Source: Paraconiothyrium sp. Pb-2020 (lineage: Eukaryota; Ascomycota; Dothideomycetes; Pleosporales; Didymosphaeriaceae). Taken from it: a stretch of 64,000 nucleotides of DNA. The notes beneath the pieces are model-generated. The model worked only from the letters and a program-made list of their open reading frames with translations, did no database searches and was not told the DNA's origin. Shown one piece after another: positions 11,768-24,009 of this stretch. Made by a program: the position numbers and the translations under genes. The stretch spans positions 1,965,286-2,029,285 of the forward strand of contig JAJUBI010000004.1 in NCBI GenBank assembly GCA_022419385.1, in the 5' to 3' direction. Each line of letters begins with the position of its first letter. The first letter of the stretch is position 1.

Positions 11768-13938
11768 TCATGCATCTTTGACATCCACAATAGTAGCATT
11801 ACTCTTCCTCTTCCCCTCTATACCCTCGGCCTCACTCCCTATCACGGTCCCCATCCTTGCCAAGCCACTCTGCCTCCCCTCCCCCATGGCCTCCACCATC
11901 TTCCTAATATGCGGATGACTCAAATTCTCCGTCCCGCCCCTCTCCCTCTCACTCCCAAAGGTTCCCCTTCTCTCCTTCTTCGCATGCGCCGCATCCTTCT
12001 CCAAGCCCATGCGCAACCTCATCCCCTCTTCCGTTGATACCGTCCTGTTCACGGGACTTGGCACGAAATCTTCCTCATCTGCGGATTCCGTGCGATTTTT
12101 TTTGGGCTTGAGCCAGCGGTACAATTGTTTCGTTTTCTTGGCCCAGATGCGGTAGCCGAAGTCGGTGGAAAGGAAGCCGATGAGGCTGAAAAAAGGAATG
12201 CAGACTGCAACGAGAGTGATCGCGAAGTGCCAGTATGGGGCTGGGTCAGCGGGCATGTTGGTCATGCCGAAGACAGAAGTCACAAACGTAAGGGGCCTAT
12301 GAATCCGTCAGCGTGCTTGCATGACTTTAAACTCTTAAACGTCACATTGTTGTAGGCTTACATGAAAAACAAGTTCACGATGGTTAAAAGCTTGATGTTG
12401 CGACCTTGCTGCACCGTTATGTCGGACAGCTCAACGGATTTCCTGGACTCCTGGATACTGGTGCCGGAGAAGAGGTGATCTTGGAGAGACTTGACTTCCT
12501 GCCGTCTTTCGTTGTTCTCGCGTTGTAGGGTTCGCAATTCTTTCATCTCGCGCTCAAAGGAAAGCCGCAGGGTGCGCAATCTTCGCTTCCAGTGATCGTT
12601 CCGCGGTGATTCTTCATGGAGAGGCCACAAAGTTTTACTCTTTCCTTCCCACACTTCATCAGTGAAGGTATCCTCGAATGCATCGATCATTGACTTGATG
12701 CTGTCGTTGACGTTCCCCAGTGTTTGGTGAGCGTAGAAGTATCTCCGCGTCCATGTGAACTTTCTATCCTCGAATAGACGCTGATCACGCAGCTCGGCAT
12801 CGAAGAGAAAGCCGAGCGCAGGTGTGATCAGATCTGTGATTCTCTTGTAGATTTCCTCGTATCGCTTCCTTGCATCGCGATATTCTGCCAGGAGCGCATG
12901 CAGAAAAGCTTCCGGACCGTTCAAATAGCGATGTCCTGATTCAAATGTATCTGGTGTGGCTCTCCAGTCAGGGAAAGTTTCGAGCTGAAATACCTGCCAT
13001 GGCGACCAAATGTCTTGTACCCAACCGTACTGTGTTTTTGCACGGCGACCTCTGTTTCGAATTCTTCTTGGCTTGTCATCGTACAGCGCCAGGGCTACGA
13101 CTGCACCGCATCGCGACAACGGTAAATGCGATCCCTTAGGATCGTCGGTTTTGTCCGCACGTTGCCAATCCATCGGTTTGCAGTCTTCGCCAATAATAGT
13201 GTAATACTCAAAGGTGAAAAAGAACGTCTTTTGATGTTTTCGATCCTCGCTAAATGCGCGATGCATATGGGCTGAGGAGGCTTCGGTCTGTACCAGGTGC
13301 CGGAACAGCTCATCCATGTCGAAAGTGTCGTTCAACGTCAGATGTAGCGCCCCGAACAAGATTGGCGCTGGTTCACGTGCTATTGTTATGCGACCCACAG
13401 TTACCTTGTGGGTGCTGTTGCCGATGTTCCTGATGCTGTGCCATATTTGAGTAGCTCTGGACATAGTGTTTGTACCATGACTACCAGTCGTCTCAATGAG
13501 CTCCGCGACACCATCCGGCCCGACATCATAGACTTGGAAATGTGAGTACTGGGAGCGGTCGTCTGGGGTTCCGGGACCAAGGTGGAATAAGTGAGGTTGC
13601 TTCGAGAGCTTGCCCGGATCTGTGATGATTGGCGCCAAAATTTCTCTTCCGTGTTCTTTCCAGTCATGGTTCTTCAGGTGTTCCCGCAGATGTTCGTGGT
13701 CGAAGGATTTTGACGGCAATTCTTCCCGAACGAAATACGAATCATCCTCCTCATCGGAATCGTCGGAGGATAGTGTTGAAGCATCTGCAAACGCAAGGCT
13801 GGGCCGGTCTCGGGTCGTCTGTCGTTGGAAGGTTGGCGTTTCTGGCGGCGCAAACGACAGGCTCTTCAGCAAGGTATCATGAGATCGTTGAAGGGACTCC
13901 AGCTGTTCCCGGAGCCGCTCCACCTCATCAGTGGCCAT
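11768..13938 (-). CDS. CorA-like divalent-metal transporter family protein
   Basis: Two exons (13938-12362 and 12296-11768; 65-nt intron, phase 2) give 701 aa. Structure: an N-terminal coiled coil from residue 1 (MATDEVERLREQLESLQ), a long soluble domain, a second coiled coil near residues 480-520, then two membrane helices. The first helix ends LPFTF-like (NLFFMPLTFVTSVFGMTNM) and carries the CorA family's GMN signature with one inserted residue (G-M-T-N). The second is about YWHFAITLVAVCIPFFSLIGF. A basic cytosolic tail of about 130 residues follows. This is the layout of the fungal CorA-like Mg2+ transporter superfamily, whose substrates are mostly untested. The ATG at 13938 is preferred over one 54 nt upstream because the coiled coil starts there. 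Confidence 0.88.
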
Positions 13939-14645
13939 ATAATCTATAGCTACACCCAGAAGCGAAAGTAGGCGGGGGGGCAAAGGTCGCAAGCAATATG
14001 TGCGGCATCAGTGTGCATCTTAAAACAGTGGCCCCCACAACCCATGCGTTCCACCGAGCTTCCCGCTGCCAGAGGAACGTGTCGCGGAGCCAGTCCCGCT
14101 CTAAGTCAAGTCGCGTCCAATGCGGGCTTGCGCAGGGCCATGAGAATGCGTGAGAGAACCACACTGAGTCTCGCTGGCTCGATGGGGTCGCAGGGTGGGT
14201 CTAGCCCCAGTTCACCGCCTTTTTATAAACAGCGCCGATACGTTCGACTTCGAAGCAAATGAAAACCATGAGAGATTGCGAACGCACGAAAAATCGCGGG
14301 AGCAAATAAACTATCCCGGACTGTAGCACGAGCTGGCTCATTCATGTGGGGGTAGCCTAGCGCTGGTTGTAGCAGTTAGGTTCACCGGTGTGCACATCGG
14401 TCTGTAATGGGAACTTCCCCCAACAAGGGTATTTGCACGGTTGAAAGCAGCACTGCCTTTCGAAGGTGCGGTTCAAGCAAATGGAGAGCACGACAAACGT
14501 TCATTGAAGTGCAATGGAGTCTCGAACGCTATGCACCTTCCTTTTTGGGCCGTATACCTCATATCGATAAGCTTTCCACCACCGTCGAACAAAGTCCCTT
14601 CCACCTCCCGGTCGAATCTACCAAATACCAGGTATAGGAGGCGCC
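13939..14645. promoter_or_regulatory. Divergent intergenic region, CorA-like gene / amidohydrolase
   Basis: 707 bp between two divergent start codons. It has GC-rich stretches next to the CorA-like start and no convincing ORF. It should hold both promoters; I cannot pinpoint core elements. Confidence 0.45.
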
Positions 14646-16521
14646 ATGCCTTCCTTTGGGTGGCTCATTACATTGTCTGTCGTTGTACTCCTTGGCTCCG
14701 TCATCTATCAGAACCCACAACCGCTTATTGCTCCGATAGCAAATTCGCTAGCGTATAAAGTCTTCCAGCAACTCTTCGAAAGCACCCATTGCTACGTTAC
14801 CGTCAAGACCAATTCAGCATATCTACCTCAAGCTGAATGTTTTAGCGTCGCGGATGGTAAATTCAAGAGGGTGTTCATCGATGAGACGTCGTACGATATC
14901 GTGAAGGAGCGGCGGAAGGGACACGTGATTCCAGGACTGTGGGATGGCCATGGTCACCTGTCGCAATTTGGAGAATCTTTGGACGCTGTTGACTTGTTTG
15001 GCGCGAAGTCAATGGATGAGGTGCACAAAAGGCTCATTGAATATAAGGCCGGGCATGAAGGGACGGGAGCGAGCGAGCAATGGCTGACGGGCGTGGGCTG
15101 GGACCAAGCCAACTTTAACGGAAGGTGGCCGGTAGCAGTATGTTCGTCTTTCTCTTGAAAATTTGGGACCCTCGAATATTAACATAAAGACGAGTATGTG
15201 CTAACTTCCTGATAGAACAACCTCGAAATCGATCGACAATTCAAGGATCTTTACGTTTTGCTTTGGAGGGTCGATATGCACTGTGTTTGGGTGTCCGAGA
15301 AAGTTCTTTCGCTCCTACCAGATCCTTTACCAGAGGTTCCTGGTGGTGAGATCCCTGCCAAAGGGTGTTTATGTGATAATGCCATAGACACTGTCATGAA
15401 GTACTACCCGAAGCCTAGCAAGGAACGCAGGAGTAGGTGGGTTCAAAATGCCATGTTTGAGCTGAATAAGCACGGCATTGTTGGAATGCATGATGCGGGT
15501 GTTCTCCCTTCCGAGCTGAAGCTCTACGAGGAACTTTCGACAAGCGATGCATGGACCGTTCGGGTCTACGCAATGGCTGAGTGCGAAACGAGGAATACTT
15601 TCTGCGAGGAAGACGTTACAAAGATCAGCACACCTAACGGAAACCTCCACATACAAAGTGTAAAGCTATTCGCTGGTGAGTGGTTTACCTATTATCGCAG
15701 CTGAAAACTCACACAATCCAGACGGCGCCCTTGGAAGCTGGGGGAGTGCTATGATCGAGCCTTACAGCGATAAGAAGAGCTCTTCAGGCACCCTCCTCGT
15801 CAACGCCACAACGCTTTCTAAGATCACACATGACTGGGCACATGCGGGATACCAAGTCAACATTCACGCCATTGGTGATCTAGCCGCTCGGCTCGCCATC
15901 GACGCTTTCGAGGAAGCTCTTAAGACACTGTGCCCACGCTCTACTCTTCGCGAATGCCAGGCAAAACACCGCTTCCGCATCGAGCACGCACAAATCATAC
16001 ACCCTGACGACCAGCAGAGGATGAACGAGATTGGCATTATCCCGTCCATACAGCCGACACATGCGACCTCGGACATGGCGTATGCCGAAACGAGGCTTGG
16101 GAAACGTCGCACAGCAGAGGAAGCCTACCGTATGCGCTCTATTCTGCCGCTTAAGCCAGTGTTCGGTAGCGATTTCCCCGTGGAGCCAGCGGACGTGTTC
16201 GAGGGTATTTACGCCGCTGTCACGCGACGCAGTCCTCGTACAGGACTTGATGCCGATGGGACAAAGAAAGGATGGTATGACGACGAAGCTGTGACGCTCG
16301 AAGATGCTTTGGACGGCTTCACTGTTAATCCCGCTTACGCAGCGTTCCTCGAGGGCAAAGCTGGTTCGATTGAGGAAGGTGCCTACGCGGATTGGATTGT
16401 CTTGGACGAGCCATTAGAGACTCTAGACACGGAGTCACTTCGGAGTATAAAGGTCAAGGAGACATGGGTAGGTGGCAGACTGGTGTATAGACGAGCAGGC
16501 CCAATGGAGGCGCCTTGGTAG
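14646..16521 (+). CDS. Membrane-anchored metal-dependent amidohydrolase (amidohydrolase 3 / YtcJ-like)
   Basis: Three exons (14646-15137, 15216-15675, 15722-16521; introns of 78 and 46 nt) give 583 aa. It starts with a membrane anchor (about residues 6-21, WLITLSVVVLLGSVIY). The catalytic TIM barrel follows: IPGLWDGHGHL holds the strand-1 metal-binding HxH, and NIHAIGD, RIEHAQI and FGSDFPVEP supply further metal and substrate ligands. These are the marks of the amidohydrolase-3/YtcJ-like group, metal-dependent hydrolases usually of unknown natural substrate. The end (about residues 540-583) is the small beta domain that closes such enzymes. The anchor suggests an ER or vacuole-facing location, which is inference. 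Nicotianamine synthase starts 448 bp downstream on the same strand; no functional link is known to me. Confidence 0.92.
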
Positions 16522-16969
16522 TTAAGGTCTTGCTGGTAGTTCTCTGGTACCGCGCGGGCGCCCTCAGGTAGGCGCGGCTACCGAATCATATACCACCCAC
16601 CATACCCCCCACCTGCTACGACCCAACACAGTTAGTTATGCTATTCGTGATGCTGGAGTGGCTAGAATGAGCGTAGTTGCCGCCCATCATCGAAGCTTGA
16701 CATGCGTCCATAGCCCATCACGGTGCTCCTTGATCCGAGCGCCAACAAGGCAACCAACCACGAGCAATTCATATCCAGTTTCGCGTGTCTCGTGCGTGCC
16801 ACATGCACAACATCACTTGATGTCAGTCTACGTGGGGAAAAGAAAAGATTTTGACTGCCCCGCCCTGCAGCCTCGATTTGCCATACATATAGGAAAGAGC
16901 ATTGCGGAAGGATTTACTGCACATTGACTCGCAGTTGCCTTTTCAACATATTGATTACTCAAAGCAAAC
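16522..16969. promoter_or_regulatory. Promoter region of nicotianamine synthase
   Basis: 448-bp same-strand spacer after the amidohydrolase stop. It contains no ORF that reads as protein. An AT-rich patch (ATACATATAGGAAAG, near 16882-16896), about 75 bp before the start codon, could serve as a TATA-like element. Confidence 0.4.
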
Positions 16970-18074
16970 ATGACTTCTTCTCGTGTCTCCCCGAAGAACA
17001 TGGACAGCCACCTTGCAAAAAGTGGGAAACACAATCTTGCCCGCGTTGATACACCCATCTCGACACCCCCTCCTACACCGACGCCCGCAGCCACAACCGC
17101 ACGCGATCTTCACCGGGAGATACGCAATATACACCAACAACTCGTACCGCTCACCAGCTTAGCGCCTTCGGCCCTAGTGAATACGCTGCTCTCAAGGCTC
17201 GTCCATCTCTGCATCCGACCCTACAGCGCAGAAATCGTGGACCACTTTAGTCGCATCGATGGCGTCGATACACTCTGCCACAGCCTCCAAGGACTATGCG
17301 CGATTGCAGAAGGCGAGCTAGAACGTTATTGGGCACAAAGTATACTCAAAGATGCTGCCTTCCACACAGGTGTGTCGCCCGAATTCCCAGCGTTCTTTTC
17401 TGCATTCCCTACCTTTGCTACCACCCAAGTCTAACATCCCCTCAGAACCAACCCAAACCCACACTCTCCTCACCTCCTTCCCCTACCACTCAAACTACCT
17501 CTCGCTCTCTGCCATCGAAGCCTCCCTTCTGACACCCTTCCTCCCCGCCTCACCCTCCAACATCGCCTTTATTGGCTCCGGTCCATTACCATTGACCTCC
17601 CTCTGTCTCCTCACGCACTTCCCCTCTGCTACAATTCACAATATCGACCGTGACGCCGACGCGCTCGCCGTATCTTCTCTACTTACGGAAAAGCTGGGAC
17701 GCTCCGATAGAATGACGTTCACCTGCGAAGACGCTACCGATGCTAGCAGTGGGCGGACGAAGTTCGAGAGCTTCGATGTGGTGTTTCTTGCTGCGCTGGT
17801 GGGTATGCAGAGCGGTGAGAAGGTCGCAATATTGAGAGGGTTGAGAGAGAGGCTGAGAGTAGGAACTGTAGTGGTGTGCAGGAGTGCGAGGGGGATGAGA
17901 GTGGTATTGTATCCGGTGAGTAGGATATATATGTGCATGAGGAAAGCGGCTAACACATGATAGGTGCTGGAACTTTCGGAGGAATTGCAGAGTGCCGGGT
18001 TTGAGATCTTGGCCGAGATGCATCCCTGGAGTGATGTTGTGAACTCGGTGATTGTACTGAGAGTTAGAAAGTGA
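16970..18074 (+). CDS. nas: Nicotianamine synthase (fungal NAS)
   Basis: Enzyme that joins aminobutyrate units from S-adenosylmethionine into nicotianamine, a chelator of iron, nickel, copper and zinc. Exons 16970-17369, 17446-17915 and 17964-18074 (introns of 76 and 48 nt) sum to 981 nt, 326 aa, the usual NAS length. Diagnostic blocks: the SAM-binding Rossmann motif FIGSGPLPLTS near residue 176, FDVVFLAALVGM near 237, the CRSARGMRVVLYP stretch, and the C-terminal MHPWSDVVNSVIVLR. Plant, archaeal and fungal NAS share all four. About 50 Pro/Thr/Ser-rich residues precede the conserved domain. A second ATG at 17000 is an alternative start. NAS is known from a minority of filamentous ascomycetes (Neurospora crassa has a characterised one), so its presence is informative. 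It is convergent with the SNF2 helicase gene, 334 bp away. Confidence 0.95.
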
Positions 18075-18408
18075 GGCGGGTGGAAGTTACCATTCAAGGT
18101 CAACACGATCAAAATACTTGAGATCATAAAGTGCACGATTCATTGATTTGAAGCTATGTAACCGCAGCAGTGATTTGGAAGTGTGTTGATGAGGCGAAAC
18201 GATACAACATCATGGCAAAACTTTGAGTACGGTGTGTTACCCTAGGCTAGGTATCACGACAGCCGAATGCATTGAGACTTTGGGGTCAGTACTGTATAAG
18301 ACAAAGAACTGGGTATCTTGAAGAAAACAACAACCTCGCACCTATAACGCCGTGTCGTTCAAGCCATATCACATTCGCTGGGGGCTCAAGACACGCAATG
18401 CCCGATGC
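18075..18408. other. Convergent 3' spacer
   Basis: 334 bp between the NAS stop and the helicase stop on the opposite strand. It holds two 3' UTRs and nothing else that I can see. Confidence 0.5.
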
Positions 18409-21400
18409 TCATCTCATCTCAGCAAGCTGTCGTCTGCGCGCCCGATAGAACCGCTCAAGTATCTTCCTCCGGTCGTCTTGCGTCATACTCTCAATCAGCA
18501 ATGCAAATTCCCCCGGATCATCATACCCCCACATCCGTCCTATCTCGCAGAACTGGCGCCTCCTCACCTTCTCATTAGGCCGGTATCGATAATTGATCTT
18601 GAATTCTTTCCCGCCTGGTGTACTTTCTCCGACCATCTTGACATCGTCCGAATCGTCGCCGCTATCAGGTATATCGCCATCCAGAGCGTACGAATGATGA
18701 TGTGACTGTGACTGCGAACCACCAAACACGCACTTCCGTCCGAGATCGACGTCATTGCGGAGTTCCATTGCCTGCTTTCCAAGACGGGCTTCGATTTCGC
18801 TGCGGCCGATAACTTCGCTGTTCTCATGTGTGTACTGGACGCCGGCCTTTGCTAAAATCGCGTTAATGGGGTCGGGACCTTTGCGTTTGTTCCCGATTTT
18901 CTGATTTCCGCTATTAGAGGAATTTGTGGATGTAAAGGAGTCTACAATCTTTTTCATCTGCGTGGACATTGAAATCTTGTCCTCTGTAAGCCCCAGAGAT
19001 TTGTCGCTCAGGACGTCGTCATCATCGGAGTCAAGCTGCGAGTTGTCAACATCGAAAGACATCGCACCGACGCCTGCCCTTGTCTCGGCGACGTTGGTCT
19101 TGGTCATGATGTCGCGGAGCAGAATATTGCTCTCCTGAAACGTGAACAGGTTTTCGAGGCCGAAGAGCTCGCCTTTCTTCTCGGACTGATCCATCACGCC
19201 TTTAAAATATCGGCGTTCGTCTGACGCCGTGTAGCCGATGTTGGCTTGCTGCTGCTTGTAGATTTGCCGTGCGTAGACGATCTCTTCGATTGTGCCCGAG
19301 GAGACAAGTCGGAAGACTTCGACGTCACGATTTTGTCCGATACGGTAGGCGCGATCTTGCGCTTGGAGATCGTACGCTGGGTTCCAATTTGGATCGACTA
19401 CAACGACCTTATTGGCAGAGGTGATATTGAGGCCTACGCCGCCTGCCCTCGTTGAGATCAGGAAAACAAACTGGTTAGGATCTGAGTTGAAGTCGGCAAC
19501 GGCCTTGGCGCGGTCTTCATAGGTCATGCTACCGTCCAAGTAGGAGAAGTTATACTTTGTGCCATCGAGGTCGAAGAGTGTCTTCATAAGTCGTAGTAGG
19601 CGTACAGAGTGGGAGAAGACAAGCACCTTGTCCCCATTCGAGTGCCAGTAGTCCAGGAGCCGCTTCAATATCTTCCATTTGCCGCAGAACTCGCGCTGCG
19701 ATTGCTTAAGGATGCTATCTTTGATTCTCATCAGATCGCGCCAGTTCTCGGGGCAAGCAAGCTGGAGATTCTCTACATCCTTAGCTTGCTTCTCAGGCTT
19801 GTCGGTAGAGACGGGCAATAACAGCGCGAGATGGTTCGCGAGCTTCTGCAAGGTTACCATACAAGGGAACATGAATTTGGACCATTTCTCGTCTTCGCTC
19901 GGTACAATCTGGAAGCAACACCAGCCACGCGATTTCCCGGAGCCGCAGTCACACTCTTGCTTAGCTAGCCGGATATACTCGCACTTCTCGCTTTCAATGA
20001 ACGTGCGATAGGCGTCGGCTTGCGTCTCAGTTAGCTGACAAAAGACCACACGATCGCTCTTTTTGGGTAGTTGATCTGCGATCAAAGTCTTCATACGGCG
20101 AAGGAAAACGCTGGGCAAGATGTTGTGGACGAGCTCTTGAGCTTTGCTGCGCGCATCAGCGAGTTGAGCATGGCTCGCATCGTGAGCTTGTCCCATCTTC
20201 AGCGGTAAGCTCACCATCTGTTTCCATTCCTGGGCCGAGCCGTAAGCGCCTGGCCTTGCCCAATTAAGAAGGTTCCATAGCTCTTCATACTTATTCTGGA
20301 TGGCCGTCCCCGTAAGGCCGATGCGACAAAGGGCATTGATCTTATTCATTGCTTTCGAGATCTCCGCACTCTTGTTCTTTATCTGATGGCATTCGTCTGC
20401 GATGACACAATCCCAGTCGATGGTATTAATGTCACTCTCATTGTTTCGGTAGGTGTCGTATGTCGTGACCATAATCTCGAGCATGCCCTTGCGAGCAGCA
20501 TTGAGGATACCTTTCTTGTCGGCAGGGTTTCCGTGATAACGATAGACTTCCCACCAACCCCAGACGTTCAATTCATCTTCCCAATTACGCATTAAGGTGC
20601 CAGGGCATACGATCAGGATCCTAGGGTACCATCGATCATCGCCATAACGGCGTACTTTGCGCATACATTTGGCATCGTTTTCGGTTGCAGTCTTGCCGAA
20701 TGCAGCAGTGAGAAAGGCAATGACCTGAATAGTCTTACCCAGACCCATGTCATCACCGAGGATCGCACCGGTCTGCTTCACAAAGCGTTCGTGCAGGAAC
20801 TGCACTCCCTCCACCTGATAGTCCCGGAGCCACTGGGCAATGGGTGCAGGTATAGTGGCGCCCGAGGCGCGTAAAACAATGTCCTGCTTAGGCCGCTGTG
20901 TCTTGATAGCCTTGTCCAGCATGGGCTTTTCTTTCAGGCTAGCATCCGGAAACTCAATGTCTTCATAGCTAGGCGGATAGCGCAAGCCGGCCTCATGGAG
21001 TTTCTTCAGCTTTCCTTTGCGCGTTTCAATATACTCTGGGATCGGCTCATCTAAGAAGGTATCTTGGCCATCTGCATCTTCACCCGCTGTATCCGTGCTA
21101 AAAAGAGCCCCTTCTCTATCCACTTTCCTCGGCAGCGGTTTTCGGCCCACTATACTCGTTGCTTGGGCAGCTTTGGACTTCTTGCGGGCCCGGAGCCTGT
21201 TCGTTTCGACGGCGGCTCGCTTCCTCTTTGCCGTTCGGCGGTTCTTGAAGGCTTCATAGTCGGCCTTGCCATCATCATCCGACCAGTTACCAAATGAGAA
21301 GGAGTCGCTCAACCCACTATCAGGCATTACGTCCTTCCCATTCTTGTGTCTGGCACTGGAGCTGCCTTGGCGTTGTTTCGGGATAGGCTTCACCAGTTCT

Positions 21401-21682
21401 TGTGCTTCATCTTCGGTCTCTTCATCAAGAGCTTCTCCCACATCTGCGTCCTGTGACTGTGTCTGCAATGTTTGCGATTGTGTGAGCTCTGCCAATGGTC
21501 AGTATGAATGAGCGGAAACATAGAGTGGGGACCGGCGAACCCTCAATATACTGCGACAGATCAAGCCCTTTGCGCGCTGACTGAACGATATCAAGTCCAT
21601 CTTCATCATCGCTGCTCATTTGGCTTTCTGCAAAGGCGCGCAAAGCCCTCTCGTGTTCTTTGCTGCCTTTATAGCGCGACAT
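18409..21682 (-). CDS. ERCC6L2/RAD26-like SNF2-family DNA-dependent ATPase
   Basis: Nuclear Swi2/Snf2 helicase-like ATPase. Exons 21682-21541 and 21488-18409 (52-nt intron with a GTTCGC donor) give 1,073 aa. The small first exon was added because it supplies an ATG and continues the frame (SQYIE/ELTQSQ). Visible motifs: Walker A GDDMGLGKT near residue 300, motif II ADECH (DECH box), motif III LTGTAIQNKYEELW, a Cys-rich CDCGSGKSRGWCCF between the lobes, motif V STRAGGVGLN and motif VI QDRAYRIGQ. The last about 60 residues (RRRQFCEIGRMWGYDDPGEF) resemble the HEBO region of human ERCC6L2, which sets this protein apart from true Rad26/CSB. N-terminal basic patches look like nuclear localisation signals. 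A role in DNA repair is inferred from the family. It shares a 337-bp divergent promoter with RRP41. Confidence 0.93.
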
Positions 21683-22019
21683 GGTAAAGGATTCGCGGTG
21701 TTTGTTGCGCGTTGTGACACGATAGCATTTTCTAACGCGGAGGGTGCACTGAGTGGAAGTGCCTGTCGCGCGGAGTGAACATTACAGGTGACTTAAGCTG
21801 TGCTGAAGCGCGCCATGAAGTGAGTGTGGCAATGACGCGTCTCCGGGCTCGGAAATCGCGCTGTCACCTGCATTGCGGGGTGCCAAGCTCGTATCCCTGC
21901 ACCGAGAGCTTTGGCCATATCGAAATATCGATGATGTGCTCCGTTGCGATTTTGCGAAATATTCAGTCTGTTCTGAACAACTCAATGCATCTATTGAACC
22001 TACCATTCTGATACGCACA
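21683..22019. promoter_or_regulatory. Shared divergent promoter, helicase / RRP41
   Basis: 337 bp between opposed start codons, containing the promoters of both genes. No clear TATA box or recognisable operator was seen. Confidence 0.5.
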
Positions 22020-22816
22020 ATGCCGCTTGACACATCCACCTACTCGCTCGCGCTCCTCCGCCTAGACGGCCGCAGATGGAACGAGCTCCGCAACGTACAT
22101 GCCCAAGTAAGCACCCAGGCCGCCGCTGATGGGTCTTCGTACCTCGAGATGGGCAATACGAAAGTTCTCTGCACTGTCACCGGACCAGCAGAGGGTCGTC
22201 AAACTGGGCAGCGGGGAGGGAAAGACAACGAGGCAAAGGTGGAGGTGGAGATTGGCTTTGCAGGCTTTAGTGGTCTGGAGAGGCGCAAGAGGAAGAACGA
22301 CAAGTGAGAAAACTCAATCTCTTGAAGTTTCATCGGTAGACTGATGATACATGCAGACGCACGTCGGAGATGCAGCATACACTCGAAACCGCCTACTCAT
22401 CACTACTGCTTACACACCTCTACCCGCATTCGACGATAATTCTAAACATCCATATCCTCTCACAAGATGGCTCACTTCTCGCTGCTTGTATAAATGCAGC
22501 GACTCTTGCTCTCATCGACGCCGGTGTCCCCATGACAGACTATCTCGTCGCATGCACGGCGGCCTCCTCAGCAACATCCACTGAGTCCGACAACTCCGAT
22601 CCTCTGCTCGATCTTAACAATCTGGAAGAGCAGGAATTACCATTTCTGACAGTCGGCACATTAGGAAGGAGCGACCGGGTATCGGTGTTGATCATGGAGA
22701 CTAGGGTGAGAATGGAGCGGGTAGAAGGTATGCTCGCTGTGGGAATTGATGGGTGCAAGAGGATAAGGGAAATATTGGACAGAGTAGTCAAGGAGTACGG
22801 GAAAAGGTTCTCATAA
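22020..22816 (+). CDS. rrp41: Exosome complex subunit RRP41/SKI6 (RNase PH fold)
   Basis: Ring subunit of the nine-subunit RNA exosome core, acting in 3'-to-5' RNA processing and decay in nucleus and cytosol. Exons 22020-22303 and 22357-22816 (53-nt intron) give 247 aa, the normal length. The RNase PH fold is recognised from LLRLDGRRWNELRNV, the strand GSSYLEMGNTKVLCTVTGP, the helix TLETAYSSLLLTHLYP and INAATLALIDAGVPMTD. Eukaryotic RRP41 retains the fold but lost phosphorolytic activity. An Asp/Ser-rich insertion near residues 180-195 is longer than in yeast. The 5' exon is joined in frame through the splice at NDK/RTSEMQ. Confidence 0.96.
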
Positions 22817-23218
22817 TCAGGAGGTGCGACAGGTGAAGACATAGACGATACCCAACGGCAGTCGCTTGATGATTATACAATGAGCGAACGACCTAGAGAT
22901 CAACACCGCAGATGTGGTAGCTCATAGAGCTGGGCCTTTGATCATGATACACGCTAGGGTTTTGATCCAGTGCATGAACCCAGTGATAGAGCGCAATAAG
23001 GTGGCAGGCCGAGGGAACAGTGAAAAGGCAAGTTGAAAAAGCTAGGTGCCTTTTCACCGCACTTATACATCCAAGGTGTGACTCAAATTTCATTCTCTAC
23101 GCATCCACTCTGTAGAGGGTATCTTGCTCAAATGACCCGCCGAATGCTGATCATCCCATGTAGATATCTACTCTTGCCCCCTCGACAGAATCACAACGAA
23201 GACTACAATGATGCGAGC
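22817..23218. other. Convergent spacer with 16-codon extension of the next gene
   Basis: 402 bp between the RRP41 stop and the stop of the minus-strand gene at 23219. The part nearest that gene (23218-23171) stays open in its frame for 16 codons past the stop and encodes a hydrophobic stretch; see the finding there. The rest shows no coding signal. Confidence 0.5.
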
Positions 23219-24009
23219 CTAACCAATGATTCCAATCAAGTCCTTATTGGTCTTGCACTCATCGTCGCAGTCGGTGACGCGACCCAACCCCTGGCGTCCG
23301 CCATCCTGGATATTCGGCACGAACGTCTTCGCAATATTGCGGATCTCCTCGTTCTCCGACTGCTTAAGGATCGCGACAATTCTGTCAGTTGTTGCTTGGT
23401 CCAAGCCGGTATCAACAAGACTCATGACGTCGATGCCCGCCGGTGTGCCACTCGCCGCCGCAGCAGTGGAGTAGGATACGTAGTACTCGAACCCGTTACC
23501 ATCACAGCCCCAGCCCAACCAACTGTACTGCGAAGTAGCGTTCTCCAGGATCCCGGTACCGCGGTAGTCGAGTACGGCGACATAAGTGTCATTAGGGATT
23601 GCAACACCGTACGAAGTAAAGATGGTGTCGTTGTGGGGAATCTGGAAGGATGAGAGGTCGTTCATAGGACCAGTCGGGTCCGAATCCGTGACAGGAGTTG
23701 GATCCCATTGGAAGTTCCGCAGTTGGGCCGCCTGGGAATTGCTAGTGAGAACCTGATTCCAGGGCTTGAAGATCCAGCCGATGGGTGGAGGTGTCCAGTA
23801 CAGACCCTGGCTCGCGCCTGAAAGTGTAGGCGGGTCGCGAAGCTTCACGGCTAGAAGAGAGAAGATCAGTGGACGTTTCCGTGGCTAAGATGTTCAACTT
23901 CACCTGAAGGACCACACCCATAGACTTGTACTGGCGCTGGGCGGGCTGCCACAAAGGAGACAAGCACAACTGCAGCAACGATGCCCTCAAGGATACGTGA
24001 GACACCCAT
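23219..24009 (-). CDS. Secreted or type-I membrane protein, unknown function, frame ends at an internal-looking TAG
   Basis: Unrecognised. Exons 24009-23904 and 23850-23219 (53-nt intron) give 245 aa. The ATG at 24009 gives a strong signal peptide (VSRILEGIVAAVVLVSFVAA, residues 3-22). The ectodomain (about 200 aa) is Trp/Tyr/Pro-rich in its first third, has Asn-X-Thr glycosylation sites (HNDTIF, PNDTYV, ENATSQ) and paired Cys residues. It ends CDDECKTNKDLIGIIG. The TAG at 23221-23219 falls where a membrane helix begins: 16 further sense codons read ARIIVVFVVILSRGQE before a second TAG (23170-23168). Either the protein is soluble, or an original single-pass protein has lost its anchor. No family is recognisable by eye. 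Confidence 0.75.
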
